The notes below the pieces were generated by a model. That model worked only from the letters and a program-made list of their open reading frames with translations, searched no databases and was not told the DNA's origin. From NCBI GenBank assembly GCA_022844135.1, contig JALHMG010000026.1, positions 16,192 to 80,191 on the forward strand: DNA of 64,000 nucleotides, read 5' to 3'. Both the position numbers and the translations under genes were made by a program. Positions 8,582-17,425 of this stretch are shown here, piece after piece; the first letter of the stretch is position 1; each line of letters starts with the position of its first letter. Source of the DNA: Lysobacterales bacterium. GTDB taxonomy: Bacteria; Pseudomonadota; Gammaproteobacteria; Xanthomonadales; SZUA-5.

Positions 8582-9715
8582 ATGCAGGCGAGAGCACGTT
8601 TGCAAATCGTTATCGGGACGGTCGCAGCAATGCTGGCCGTCCCGTCTTTTTTGATCGCAGCCACGAGCGACCGCTCGAGCGTGCTGAGCGGTCGATGGGC
8701 TTCTGCGGCCACCGAAAAGCTGATTCCAAATTTTGAATGGGTGGATGTCTCGTCGCTAACGACGCCAGCTGTGCACCCGTTTATGTCGGATGCGAACTCT
8801 TGGTTTGTCGCCCCTTTGCTGTCCAGCAAGGAATGGGCCGGGTTCTTGCGCGTGTCGTCTCTGTCGTCGACCTCGGCACTTGCCGCGATCACTCAGCCGT
8901 CGCGCGATCCCGCGTTGATTTCCGATTCCGCTCTTGAACGCCGACTGCTCACTTCCGGATTGTTCGTGGAAAGCAAGCAGGGCGTCGCATTCGGTATCGA
9001 TGCGGTGTTTGCCGAACAGCGCTTCGCAAGCGGCACATTGTCTCCATTGCCGGACAGTGGCAACCTGCTGCCAGCGGTTAGCCCGCTGCTCGAGCGCTCC
9101 ACCGGCGTTGGCGTTGCGCTCGCAGTTGGGGGTCCGATCGACGAGCGGTTCGGCTGGACGCTGGGCTTGCGTTCGCCCGTCGATATGGATGAGTACAAGT
9201 CTTATCAGGGCCTGTATTCGGAGCCTGGCGATCTCGACATCCCTGCAACGGCGGCGCTCGGCTTCAGTGCACAGTTGGTGCCCTCGACATCGATTGTCCT
9301 CGGCGCCGAGCATGTGTTCTACAGCGATGTGAACAGCGTCAGCAGTTTTGCATTGCCCAATCGTTTTTTGGCATTGCTGGGCGATAGCAACAGTCCCACT
9401 TTCGCCTGGCAGGATCTGACCGTGTATTCGGCCGCTCTGCGTGGCCAGGTGGCTGCTTGGGATTGGTCGGTGCGCTACAGCACGAGCCTGCAGCCTAATC
9501 CCACCGCGCCATTGTTGCAGCGCGCCATCGAAGGCATCCAGAGCGACGCCAATTGGTCGCTTGGCGTGGGCCGAGTTTTGGGCGTCGGAGAGCTGCGCCT
9601 TTCTGCGAGCTTCGCGGGCGCCGAGTACGTGCTTGGATCGCCGTACTACCGCAATACCGATCCTGCCGAATCGACGCACTTCGAGTTCGAAGCGTTGTGG
9701 AACTGGCGATTCTAG
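8582..9715 (+). CDS. outer-membrane beta-barrel protein, FadL/OmpP1-like
   Basis: A 377-residue protein with a signal peptide (LQIVIGTVAAMLAVPSFLIAA, residues 6-26) and a C-terminal aromatic signature ending WNWRF, as expected for BAM-inserted barrels. The middle part, with ALGFSAQLVPSTSIVLGAEH and GWTLGLRSPVDMDEYKS, resembles the barrel repeats of the FadL/OmpP1 family (long-chain fatty acid and hydrocarbon channels), but the N-terminal hatch motif is not obvious. The ATG at 8582 is preferred over the long upstream extension of the frame because it starts the signal peptide. Confidence 0.7.
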   Translation: MQARARLQIVIGTVAAMLAVPSFLIAATSDRSSVLSGRWASAATEKLIPNFEWVDVSSLTTPAVHPFMSDANSWFVAPLLSSKEWAGFLRVSSLSSTSALAAITQPSRDPALISDSALERRLLTSGLFVESKQGVAFGIDAVFAEQRFASGTLSPLPDSGNLLPAVSPLLERSTGVGVALAVGGPIDERFGWTLGLRSPVDMDEYKSYQGLYSEPGDLDIPATAALGFSAQLVPSTSIVLGAEHVFYSDVNSVSSFALPNRFLALLGDSNSPTFAWQDLTVYSAALRGQVAAWDWSVRYSTSLQPNPTAPLLQRAIEGIQSDANWSLGVGRVLGVGELRLSASFAGAEYVLGSPYYRNTDPAESTHFEFEALWNWRF

Positions 9716-9942
9716 CTCCGGGCTCACTTTCGCTCCGCGTGCGCTCGAAAAACTGCGGATGCGTGCGGCAACTCGACGCCTCAAGCGACTTCATCTAAAC
9801 CCATGCTTGACGATTCCTGGGCGTTGATCGCGAAGTAACAATCGCTCTGCTAGCATTTCGCATGTCGCTGGATATGAGTTCCGGCAACTCTCTCATGCGT
9901 TGATTCTGCGGTGATTGCCGACGACGACGTGTGTCAGCTCAT

Positions 9943-10021
9943 CCACCGAGGGGCGCTGCAAGTCACGTGCGTTGGCCGTGAATCACGCTCGGTGGAGATG
10001 CCTTCGCAATGAAGGGCGCCC
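9943..10021 (+). promoter_or_regulatory. S-adenosylhomocysteine (SAH) riboswitch
   Basis: The leader of ahcY folds as a SAH riboswitch. P1 is CCACCGAG (9943-9950) paired with CTCGGTGG (9988-9995). A small inner stem is TCACG (9963-9967) with CGTGA (9977-9981). The conserved GGGCGCTGCAA follows the P1 5' strand, and GGGCGC (9951-9956) forms the pseudoknot with GCGCCC (10016-10021). SAH binding stabilises this fold and turns on ahcY, which removes SAH. The ribosome site GAGGA (10031-10035) lies just 3' of the pseudoknot strand. Confidence 0.9.
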
Positions 10022-10041
10022 GTCTTATTCGAGGACGCACC

Positions 10042-11472
10042 ATGAATGCTGTAGTCAAAGAACTTCCCAAGCACGATTTCAAGGTCCGCGATCTATCGCT
10101 GGCCGACTGGGGCCGCAAAGAAATCCAGATGGCCGAACACGAAATGCCCGGCCTGATGGCGATTCGCAAAAAGTACGCACCCAGCAAGCCGCTCAAGGGC
10201 GTGCGCTTGACTGGCTCCTTGCATATGACCGTCGAAACGGCGGTGCTGATCGAAACCTTGGCCGATCTTGGCGCCTCGGTGCGGTGGGCATCCTGCAATA
10301 TCTTTTCCACACAGGACTATGCCGCGGCAGCAATAGCGGTCACAGGTGTGCCGGTGTTCGCATGGAAAGGCGAGACGCTGGAAGAGTACTGGGACTGCAC
10401 GCTGGATGCGGTTACGCATCCGGGTGGCCAGGGGCCGGAGCTGGTGGTGGACGACGGCGGCGACGTGACGTTGCTGATCCACAAAGGCTACGAGATGGAA
10501 CAAGGTAGCGACTGGATCAACACGCCAAGCGAGAGCGAAGAGGAAGCGGTCATCAAGAAGCTGCTGAAGCGCACGCAAAAAGAGCGCCCGGGCTTCTGGC
10601 ACAACGTAGTGAAGAGCTGGCGTGGCGTCTCGGAAGAGACCACTACGGGCGTGGCGCGCCTTTACCAGATGAAGGCGCTCGGCAAATTGCTGGTGCCGGC
10701 AATCAACGTCAACGACTCCGTGACCAAGAGCAAGTTCGACAATCTTTATGGCTGCCGCGAGTCGCTGGCGGACGGTATCAAGCGCGCCACCGATCGCATG
10801 ATTGCTGGCAAGCTGGCGGTGATCTGCGGTTTCGGCGATGTCGGCAAAGGCTCGGCGCGCAGTTTGCGCGGCTTCGGCGCGCGCGTCGTGGTCACTGAAA
10901 TCGATCCGATCTGCGCGCTGCAGGCGGCGATGGAGGGCTTCGAAGTCACGACTCTGGAAGACACGCTTGGACGCGCCGACGTGTACGTGACCGCGACGGG
11001 CAACAAGGACGTGATCACGCTGGAACACATGGCGGCAATGAAAGATCAGGCCATCGTTTGCAATATTGGTCACTTCGACAATGAGATTCAGGTCGACCGA
11101 CTGAACAAAGCGCTCGGTGTCAAGCGCACCAACATCAAGCCGCAAGTCGACAAATACACCTTTGCCGATGGCCACGAGATCTACATGCTGGCCGAGGGCC
11201 GCCTGGTCAATCTGGGCTGCGCAACGGGTCATCCTTCGTTCGTGATGTCTAATTCGTTCTCGAACCAGGTTCTGGCGCAGATCGATCTTTGGGCAAACAA
11301 AGATCGCTACGCGTCCGAGGTTTATCAGCTGCCGAAGAAACTGGACGAGGAAGTTGCGCGCCTCCATCTCGAGAAGATTGGCGTGAAGCTGACGGAGCTT
11401 ACCGAGCAGCAGGCGAGCTATATGGGCGTATCGCAGCACGGTCCGTTCAAGCCTGAGCACTATCGGTACTGA
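10042..11472 (+). CDS. ahcY: S-adenosylhomocysteine hydrolase
   Basis: A 476-residue NAD-containing enzyme that splits SAH to adenosine and homocysteine. [26 protein letters not shown] and the Rossmann motif [11 protein letters not shown] are present, and the C-terminal KPEHYRY is the conserved end that reaches the neighbouring subunit's NAD. An in-frame ATG exists at 10009, but it lies within the riboswitch pseudoknot; the ATG at 10042 follows GAGGA by six bases and begins with [21 protein letters not shown], the usual start. Regulated by the SAH riboswitch and followed by an intrinsic terminator. Confidence 0.97.
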   Translation: MNAVVKELPKHDFKVRDLSLADWGRKEIQMAEHEMPGLMAIRKKYAPSKPLKGVRLTGSLHMTVETAVLIETLADLGASVRWASCNIFSTQDYAAAAIAVTGVPVFAWKGETLEEYWDCTLDAVTHPGGQGPELVVDDGGDVTLLIHKGYEMEQGSDWINTPSESEEEAVIKKLLKRTQKERPGFWHNVVKSWRGVSEETTTGVARLYQMKALGKLLVPAINVNDSVTKSKFDNLYGCRESLADGIKRATDRMIAGKLAVICGFGDVGKGSARSLRGFGARVVVTEIDPICALQAAMEGFEVTTLEDTLGRADVYVTATGNKDVITLEHMAAMKDQAIVCNIGHFDNEIQVDRLNKALGVKRTNIKPQVDKYTFADGHEIYMLAEGRLVNLGCATGHPSFVMSNSFSNQVLAQIDLWANKDRYASEVYQLPKKLDEEVARLHLEKIGVKLTELTEQQASYMGVSQHGPFKPEHYRY

Positions 11473-11499
11473 GCGCTTAAGGCGTTGAGTTGCGAACGA

Positions 11500-11530
11500 A
11501 CATCGGGGCCTGTCGGCCCCGATGTTTTTC
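11500..11530 (+). terminator. intrinsic terminator of ahcY
   Basis: An 11-bp perfect stem (ACATCGGGGCC with GGCCCCGATGT, loop TGTC) runs directly into a T-tract. It lies 28 bases after the ahcY stop. Confidence 0.9.
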
Positions 11531-11627
11531 TGGCCCGACGCATCCGAATGCTGTCGCGCTACCGTAACCTTCGTATACTCGACACCCGCGCCAAGTGTTC
11601 CACCGAACCAAAGAGGATTGAAATCCC

Positions 11628-12617
11628 ATGCGTACTCTGACGATTTGCTCCATCGCCGCTGGCATCTTAGTCTCGGCATCCGCCGTTGCTGAACCCATCA
11701 TTGGCATTACTGGCTCGGTTGCCGGCACCAATGTCGTGCGATTCGACAGCAATAGCCCTGGCACCGTGACCACCGTCGGCCCACTCACCGGCATCGTTGC
11801 CGGCCATTCGGTTCGCGCGCTTGATCGTCGCCCGGCCAACAACACGATTTACGTGCTCAGCACAAACGCAACCACTGGCTTTCAGTTGTACACCCTGAAC
11901 GAGTCGACCGGTGCGCTCACGCCCGTGGGCAGCGGCGGCACTGTCTCGTTCACCTGGCCGGCGCGCGTGTCGATGGACTTCAACCCGGCAGCCGACCGCA
12001 TCCGCGTGGTGGGCGGCGGCGCGCAAAACTTGCGTTTGAATCCAGACACAGGTGCGCTGGTGCAGGAAGACACAGCGCTCGCCTACGTGGCTGGCGACCC
12101 CAATGCCGCAAGTAACCCGCCGTTTCCGGTTGGCGTTGCCTACGATTTCAACGACACCGACCCGAATACCGCAACCACGATGTACGTCTATGACTTCGAC
12201 AACGATGCTTTGGGTCGTGTCGGATCGGTGGGCGGCTCGCCGGTCAGCCCCAATACCGGGCAAATCACGACGATCTTCACGCCGTCGGCTTTTGTCACTG
12301 GCGATGGTGGTGTGGGCTTCGACATCAGCAGCGGCGGTGCGGCCTACCTCAGCTATTCCGACATCGGCGGCGCGGTTGTTGCGCGCAAGGTCGACGGCGA
12401 GACTGAGGGCGTCCCACCGGAGCTGTTCTCGCGGATTAACCTGACAACCGGTGCGATCACCGTCATCGGCACGCTGCCGGTGGATTTGCTCGATTTCACC
12501 GTGGGCATCGAAGTGTTGCCGCCGGCCAATGTGCCGACAGCCAATCGGTTCGGTTTGGCTTTGCTTGGCCTGCTGCTCGGCGTCGGCGGCTTGATCGCAG
12601 TTCGTCGTTTCAGCTAA
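11628..12617 (+). CDS. exported DUF4394 protein with C-terminal sorting-type anchor
   Basis: A 329-residue protein: signal peptide (residues 1-22, cleavage near SAVAEP), then repeated beta strands of the DUF4394 type (IIGITGSVAGTNVVRFD, STNATTGFQLYTLNE, AYDFNDTDPNTATTMY). The end has PTANRFGLALLGLLLGVGG followed by LIAVRRFS: a short Pro-Thr motif, a hydrophobic span and Arg residues, the tripartite layout of IPTL/PEP-CTERM sorting signals. That implies processing by an exosortase-like enzyme, not encoded here. DUF4394 has no established biochemical role. Single gene with its own terminator. Confidence 0.82.
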   Translation: MRTLTICSIAAGILVSASAVAEPIIGITGSVAGTNVVRFDSNSPGTVTTVGPLTGIVAGHSVRALDRRPANNTIYVLSTNATTGFQLYTLNESTGALTPVGSGGTVSFTWPARVSMDFNPAADRIRVVGGGAQNLRLNPDTGALVQEDTALAYVAGDPNAASNPPFPVGVAYDFNDTDPNTATTMYVYDFDNDALGRVGSVGGSPVSPNTGQITTIFTPSAFVTGDGGVGFDISSGGAAYLSYSDIGGAVVARKVDGETEGVPPELFSRINLTTGAITVIGTLPVDLLDFTVGIEVLPPANVPTANRFGLALLGLLLGVGGLIAVRRFS

Positions 12618-12636
12618 TCCTGACGAGCTAAAAGGT

Positions 12637-12677
12637 AACGCATCGGGCCCGGCAATTGCCGGGCCCGATGCGTTTTA
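12637..12677 (+). terminator. intrinsic terminator after the DUF4394 gene
   Basis: A perfect 19-bp palindromic arm pair (12637-12655 with 12656-12674, centre CAATTG) followed by TTTA. The hairpin is symmetrical and could act on the plus-strand gene 19 bases upstream. Confidence 0.82.
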
Positions 12678-12808
12678 TGGCGTCGCAAATCCGCTGTGCA
12701 GTCACCTCGACACTCACAGCCCAGCGAGAACCACGATTTCGCGCCGCTGGCGAGAACCTGCTTGATGACCGGGCAAGTGTTTGCGCCGGAAACTTCTGAA
12801 CGACAGGG

Positions 12809-14083
12809 CTAACGCACCAGCGCCAGCGACAGCCATGGCACATAGGTGATCAACAAGACGCAGGCGAACAGCAGCAAGAAGAACGGCCAACTGGCGCGAA
12901 TCACTTCGGTGACGGGCTGACGAAAGCGATAGGCGGAGATGAAGAGATTCATGCCTAGCGGCGCAAGGAACAAACCCACCTGCAGGTTGGCCAAGAACAA
13001 GATCCCAAAGTGCACCGGGTCGATGCCATATCCGGTTGCAATCGGCAGCACCAACGGTGTGAGTACGACGATGGCCGGATAGCCTTCAAGCAACATGCCG
13101 AACACAAGCAAAAAAGCGTTCAGCACCAGCATGAAAATCCACTTGCTTTGTACGTGCGCCTGCACCCACGCGAACAATTGGCTCGGTACATCCGCATCGA
13201 TCAAGTAGTTGGTCAGCGCGAATGCGCAACCCAGGATGACCAGAATCGCGCCGACCAGCATCATTGCCTCGCGCATGATCGCCGGCAAGTTTGGCCAGGC
13301 GATCTCGCGGCGCACCACGACCGTGATCAGGAACACATACACCGCTGTCAGCGCCGCAGCCTCCGATGGGGCGATGCTTCCCGAATAAATCCCACCGAGA
13401 ACCAGGATCGGCAGCGGAATCTCATAGCGCGCTTCCCACAATGCCGATTTGACTTCCGCCAAACCCGACCAGGCTTCGTTGCGCCTGGGCGCGTGTTTGA
13501 GCGCATAAAGCGACACCACCACCAGCATCAGCACGCCGGGCAAAATGCCCGCGTAGAACAAATCTTCCACGGAGACCGGCGGGGTGGTGTTCAGCTGTTG
13601 CGCGACGACGCCGTAAATGATCAGCGGCAGCGACGGCGCAAATAGCAAGCCCATACTGCCCGATGCGGTCACCAGGCCCAGCGCAAAACGAGGCGAATAC
13701 CCTCCGGACACCAGCGCCGGGTACAACACCGCGCCCAGCGCCACAATGGTCACGCCGGAGGCGCCCGTCAGCGCCGTGAACAGGGCACTGGCAATTACCG
13801 CAACAATCGCCAAACCGCCAGGCATCCAGCCCACCAGCGCGCGCGTCAACCGCACCAAACGTTGCGGCGCACCGCTTTCGCTCAACAGGTAACCCGCCAG
13901 CGTGAACAACGGAATTGCCACCAGAACCGGCATCTCGCCCAGGCGGTTGATCTCCACCGCGACAATCGCCAGATCGTAGCCCTGCGCGAGAAATCCGAGC
14001 ATCGCGACGATGGCGATGAGCGCGAAGAACGGCGTGCCGCAGAGCGCCAGCAACAAGATGCCTAGAGCGATCAGTGCAATCAT
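12809..14083 (-). CDS. dctM: TRAP transporter large permease DctM
   Basis: A 424-residue integral membrane protein with about 12 hydrophobic spans, the ion- and substrate-translocating subunit of a TRAP transporter. GDTARM at the start of the longest frame is outside the family; the start MIALIALGILLLALCGTPFF at 14083 gives the normal DctM length and an ATGA overlap with dctQ. Motifs such as GEMPVLVAIPLFTLAGYLLSE (split around the Pro) and LEGYPAIVVLTPLVLPIA are typical. It works with DctQ and the periplasmic DctP encoded upstream. Confidence 0.93.
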   Translation of the reverse strand: MIALIALGILLLALCGTPFFALIAIVAMLGFLAQGYDLAIVAVEINRLGEMPVLVAIPLFTLAGYLLSESGAPQRLVRLTRALVGWMPGGLAIVAVIASALFTALTGASGVTIVALGAVLYPALVSGGYSPRFALGLVTASGSMGLLFAPSLPLIIYGVVAQQLNTTPPVSVEDLFYAGILPGVLMLVVVSLYALKHAPRRNEAWSGLAEVKSALWEARYEIPLPILVLGGIYSGSIAPSEAAALTAVYVFLITVVVRREIAWPNLPAIMREAMMLVGAILVILGCAFALTNYLIDADVPSQLFAWVQAHVQSKWIFMLVLNAFLLVFGMLLEGYPAIVVLTPLVLPIATGYGIDPVHFGILFLANLQVGLFLAPLGMNLFISAYRFRQPVTEVIRASWPFFLLLFACVLLITYVPWLSLALVR

Positions 14084-14550
14084 GCGTGCAGTGTCGCCCG
14101 CGGAGCGAAAAGCGCGAGGACGCTGTGGAGCGCCATCAGCGCGAAGCACACAGGCAGCATCGCCGCCAGCCAATGCGATTGCACCAAACCGAAGCTGGTG
14201 CTTGGCGCCTCAGCTTCGAGCATGAAAAAACCATAGCTGGCGTAGGCGAGGAACGTGCACACAACGGCGGTCGTCAATGCCGCAAGGGCCCGCACAATCG
14301 ACTGCCATGGCGATTTCATGCGCGCAACCAGGGCATCGATATGCAATTGCCGCTGCTCGCGGCTGGCCACCACGGCGCCAACAAGCGCAATCCACAACGT
14401 CAGTGCGCGCATCGCAGGATCGAGCCATACGGGCGCCATATCGAGCAAACGACCGACGATCTGCACCGCCGCGCCGAGCAGCAAAGCGCTGGCCAAGATC
14501 GTCAGTACGCCGTTCTCGAACCAGCGCAACGCGTGCAGAAGTACTTTCAT
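14080..14550 (-). CDS. dctQ: TRAP transporter small permease DctQ
   Basis: A 156-residue protein with four hydrophobic spans and the DctQ pattern MRALTLWIALVGAVVASREQRQ (residues ~47-68, given here split) and HIDAL. The ATG at 14550 shares a base with the dctP stop (TGATG), which fixes the start; a TTG one codon upstream is less likely. It bridges the large permease and the solute-binding protein. Confidence 0.9.
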   Translation of the reverse strand: MKVLLHALRWFENGVLTILASALLLGAAVQIVGRLLDMAPVWLDPAMRALTLWIALVGAVVASREQRQLHIDALVARMKSPWQSIVRALAALTTAVVCTFLAYASYGFFMLEAEAPSTSFGLVQSHWLAAMLPVCFALMALHSVLALFAPRATLHA

Positions 14551-15515
14551 CAATTGGCGACGCTATCCAGTGCGTCCAATACGACCGCCGAGACCACGCC
14601 GTCCTGGCGCAGGCGTGCGCGGGTTTTGACGCCGATCTCGCGCCAGGCCGCGGCTTCTTCGGCCGACGGAGCGACAATTTGCACGCCTTCTTTGGCGATC
14701 GTCATCCGCGTCTTGGCGTCGTCGTCGACATTGATTGATTCCAGCTTGCGGAAAGCGGCATCGATCTCATCGACGACAATGGCGCGATCAGCCTCGGAGA
14801 GCCTGGCCAATGCCTTGTTGTCGATTGCCAGCACGCCGATGGTGTAGGCCACGGGTAAATCGACCATGTACTTGACCTTGGTCGTCCACTGAAAGGCGAC
14901 CGCACCCGTGGTGGTATTGCCCACGGTCTCGATCAGCCCGGTCTGAAGGCTGGTGTAGACATCCGCCAGCGCCAATTGCACCGGATTGACGCCGGCCACT
15001 TCCCACGCGATCCGGCCGATCGTGTCGCCTTCTGGCACCCATACCTTGGTGGCGCGAAGTTCGGCTTGCGTCGCGATCGGCTTGGTGCCCATCAGGTAAA
15101 TGAAGCCGCCCCCGGTCAAGCCGGCGATGGTCATACCGTTCGCCTGGAAGCCATCTTTGATGATCGGATCGATCTTCTCGCGAGCGCGCTTGACGTCATC
15201 GAGCGTTTCGAACACGAACGGGATGCCATACGCTTGCACGTCCGGATTGACGCCCGACAGCTCGGTGGTCGTGAACGCGCCACCGTTCAACTGCCCGAGC
15301 TTGATCTTGCGCAGCACGGTATCGCCGCTGCCCATCACACCGCCGGGGAAAAACTTCAGCTCGACTCGATTCTCGGTCTTGGCGGCGATCGCCGTACCGG
15401 CGGCACGCATCTCGCGCATCCACGAGGAGCCTTCCGGCGCGAGCGTAGCAATCTTCAGCGGTGCCGCGCTGGCTGCACTCGCGAGCAGCGCGCAGGCAAA
15501 AATCATCAGTCTCAT
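14550..15515 (-). CDS. dctP: TRAP transporter solute-binding protein DctP
   Basis: A 321-residue periplasmic binding protein with a signal peptide (residues 1-17, cleavage after ASA) and the DctP fold: LKIATLAPEGSSWMREM, FPGGVMGSG, KVWVPEGDTIGR and the QTGLIETVGN motif. It presents an organic anion or similar ligand to DctQM, driven by a sodium gradient. The ligand cannot be read from sequence. Its start overlaps the stop of the TPAT lipoprotein gene (ATGA), so the four genes are translationally coupled. Confidence 0.92.
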   Translation of the reverse strand: MRLMIFACALLASAASAAPLKIATLAPEGSSWMREMRAAGTAIAAKTENRVELKFFPGGVMGSGDTVLRKIKLGQLNGGAFTTTELSGVNPDVQAYGIPFVFETLDDVKRAREKIDPIIKDGFQANGMTIAGLTGGGFIYLMGTKPIATQAELRATKVWVPEGDTIGRIAWEVAGVNPVQLALADVYTSLQTGLIETVGNTTTGAVAFQWTTKVKYMVDLPVAYTIGVLAIDNKALARLSEADRAIVVDEIDAAFRKLESINVDDDAKTRMTIAKEGVQIVAPSAEEAAAWREIGVKTRARLRQDGVVSAVVLDALDSVAN

Positions 15516-16360
15516 TCGAAGTAATCCTTGGAAGTATTCTTAAGCGCCTGCGCCTGACGCTGCGCCAGGACGTTGATCAGCGTCAGACCCGGCGCCTTTG
15601 CAGGGGCCGCCAGCGCCTCCTCCAGCAGCTTGTCGTGCAATGCCTGATCGAACACCAGGCGCGCGTAAAACCTGGCGTACAGCACCCGCACCATCTGGTT
15701 GTTGCCCTCGGATGTCGCGAGCGCCTGGTCGAAGTAGTCCTTGGCGATATCCGGTTTGCCGCCATAGGCGGGCGGGAGCAAAGAGTTGACCACGCCGAGC
15801 ATCATCAGCGGCTGGCCTTCGGCGAATTGCGGATCGATCTCGATCACACGCTCCAGCAGCCGGCGCGCCTTGGGGATACCCGCGACGGCGTCCCAATCGT
15901 CCGCATTCGCCTGGATGTATCCGGCCCAGGCAGAACCGATGCAGTAAAGGTGCTCGGGATCGTCGTTCGCCTCGGCCAACGTGTCGACTTCCTCGAACTT
16001 GAGCGCGCGGGGATCGCACCAACTGGGGCCGACCTGACACGCTGCGCGCTGCGCATAGTCGAAAGCGCGTGCGGCCAGGCGCTTGATGCGCTCGGGCTCG
16101 GTGACGAATGAGCCGGCGTAAGCGCCATACAAATCGGCCGCCCGGCACAGCGCCGACGCCTTGGCATCTGGCGAAGCATTCATCGCGTCCATTGTCAGCA
16201 AAAACGCAGGTAAGCCTTGCGCGACGGTTTCCGGATCGTCGTGATCGAGCACCGCAGAGGACAGTTGCGTCGCAAAATTCTCTGTCGCGCGATCGACCAG
16301 GCTCGCGCAACCGGCAAGGGAGAACAGCAAAGCGAGCAGCAATCCGCGGAACATCGTCAT
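15512..16360 (-). CDS. TRAP-associated TPR lipoprotein (TPAT, TatT type)
   Basis: A 282-residue lipoprotein: signal peptide with lipobox LAGC (residues 15-18) and then helical repeats of the TPR kind. The middle section with AGSFVTEPERIKRLAARAF and WAGYIQANADDWDAVAG matches the T component known from TPR-associated TRAP transporters such as Treponema Tp0956, which binds the solute-binding protein partner. It is the first gene of the TRAP operon and overlaps dctP by ATGA. Start may be either of two in-frame ATGs two codons apart (16360 or 16354). TPAT systems are suspected to move hydrophobic ligands. Confidence 0.82.
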   Translation of the reverse strand: MTMFRGLLLALLFSLAGCASLVDRATENFATQLSSAVLDHDDPETVAQGLPAFLLTMDAMNASPDAKASALCRAADLYGAYAGSFVTEPERIKRLAARAFDYAQRAACQVGPSWCDPRALKFEEVDTLAEANDDPEHLYCIGSAWAGYIQANADDWDAVAGIPKARRLLERVIEIDPQFAEGQPLMMLGVVNSLLPPAYGGKPDIAKDYFDQALATSEGNNQMVRVLYARFYARLVFDQALHDKLLEEALAAPAKAPGLTLINVLAQRQAQALKNTSKDYFE

Positions 16361-16393
16361 GGACTTTAACGAATAAGCGATGTGCCGCGGATA

Positions 16394-17266
16394 CTAAACA
16401 AGCGAAGCTTGCGATTTCGCGAACGACTCGCAGGCGTCCATGGTGTTCTGTAACAAGGTCGCAACAGTCATCGGTCCCACGCCGCCGGGCACCGGCGTAA
16501 TCCACGACGCGCGCTCCTTGGCGAGCGCGAAATCCACATCGCCCACCAGCGAACCGTCGGACTGGCGATTGATGCCGACGTCGATGACCACCGCGCCCGG
16601 TTTGATCCAGTCGCCGCGAATCATGCGCGGCTTGCCAACCGCAACCACCAGCAAATCGGCGCGCGATACGTGAATCGGCAGGTCTTGCGTGAAGCGGTGC
16701 GCTGCTGTGACTGTCGCCCCGGCGAGCAGCAGCTCCAGCATCATCGGCCGTCCGACATGGTTGGACACGCCGATCACCAGCGCATCGCGGCCGCGCACTG
16801 GCTTATCGGTTTTCGCCAGCAGCGACATGATTCCTTTGGGTGTGCAGGGCCGTAAGCCGGGTTCGCGCAAGGCCAGTCGGCCGACATTCTCGGGATGGAA
16901 GCCATCGACATCTTTGTGCACGGCGATGCGGTGGATGACACGCTTTTGATCCATATGCGCCGGCAAGGGCAACTGCACCAATATGCCGTGGATGGTCGGA
17001 TCGACATTCAAAGCATCGATCAACGCCAGCAGCTCGGCTTCGGGCGTGGTCGCCGGCAAATCGAAATCGCGAGTCACAAACCCTGCTCGCTCACAGGCAG
17101 CGCGCTTGTTGCGCACATACACGTGCGAGGCTGGATCCGCGCCAACCAGAACCACCGCCAGCCCCGGCGCGCACAATCCGTTGGCCAGCCGCGCACGTAC
17201 GCGGCCGCGCAGTGTGTCGATCAACTCATCGGCAAGCCGTTTGCCGTCCAGCAATTGGGCGCTCAT
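16394..17266 (-). CDS. folD: methylenetetrahydrofolate dehydrogenase/cyclohydrolase
   Basis: A 290-residue bifunctional enzyme interconverting methylene-, methenyl- and 10-formyl-THF. Visible are the YVRNK motif with the catalytic Lys, [11 protein letters not shown] with the Gln, [10 protein letters not shown] with the Asp, and the C-terminal [18 protein letters not shown]. The NADP-loop reads GVSNHVGRP where most FolD proteins have GRSxxVGxP; I recall the same variant from xanthomonads, so I treat it as lineage-typical. Start set at [14 protein letters not shown] single gene, 33 bases downstream-side of the TRAP operon's first gene. Confidence 0.95.
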   Translation of the reverse strand: MSAQLLDGKRLADELIDTLRGRVRARLANGLCAPGLAVVLVGADPASHVYVRNKRAACERAGFVTRDFDLPATTPEAELLALIDALNVDPTIHGILVQLPLPAHMDQKRVIHRIAVHKDVDGFHPENVGRLALREPGLRPCTPKGIMSLLAKTDKPVRGRDALVIGVSNHVGRPMMLELLLAGATVTAAHRFTQDLPIHVSRADLLVVAVGKPRMIRGDWIKPGAVVIDVGINRQSDGSLVGDVDFALAKERASWITPVPGGVGPMTVATLLQNTMDACESFAKSQASLV

Positions 17267-17425
17267 GCGGAGCAAACAAGAATCGTCGGCGGCCAAAGCG
17301 GCGCGAGGTCGCTAAGGCTACTTCATCTTTACCCGCGGGTCGCGCCACGGTGCGAGCAGTCTCGCGTTCGGCCCGGTCCGGCAGGTCTCTGAGCGTCGCA
17401 ATGCGGCGCTAAGAATTCGCTGTAC

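Noticed and set aside
10093..11679. Long open frame antisense to ahcY
   Set aside because: It mirrors the codon pattern of a certain gene in GC-rich DNA and its translation shows no family similarity; a shadow frame.
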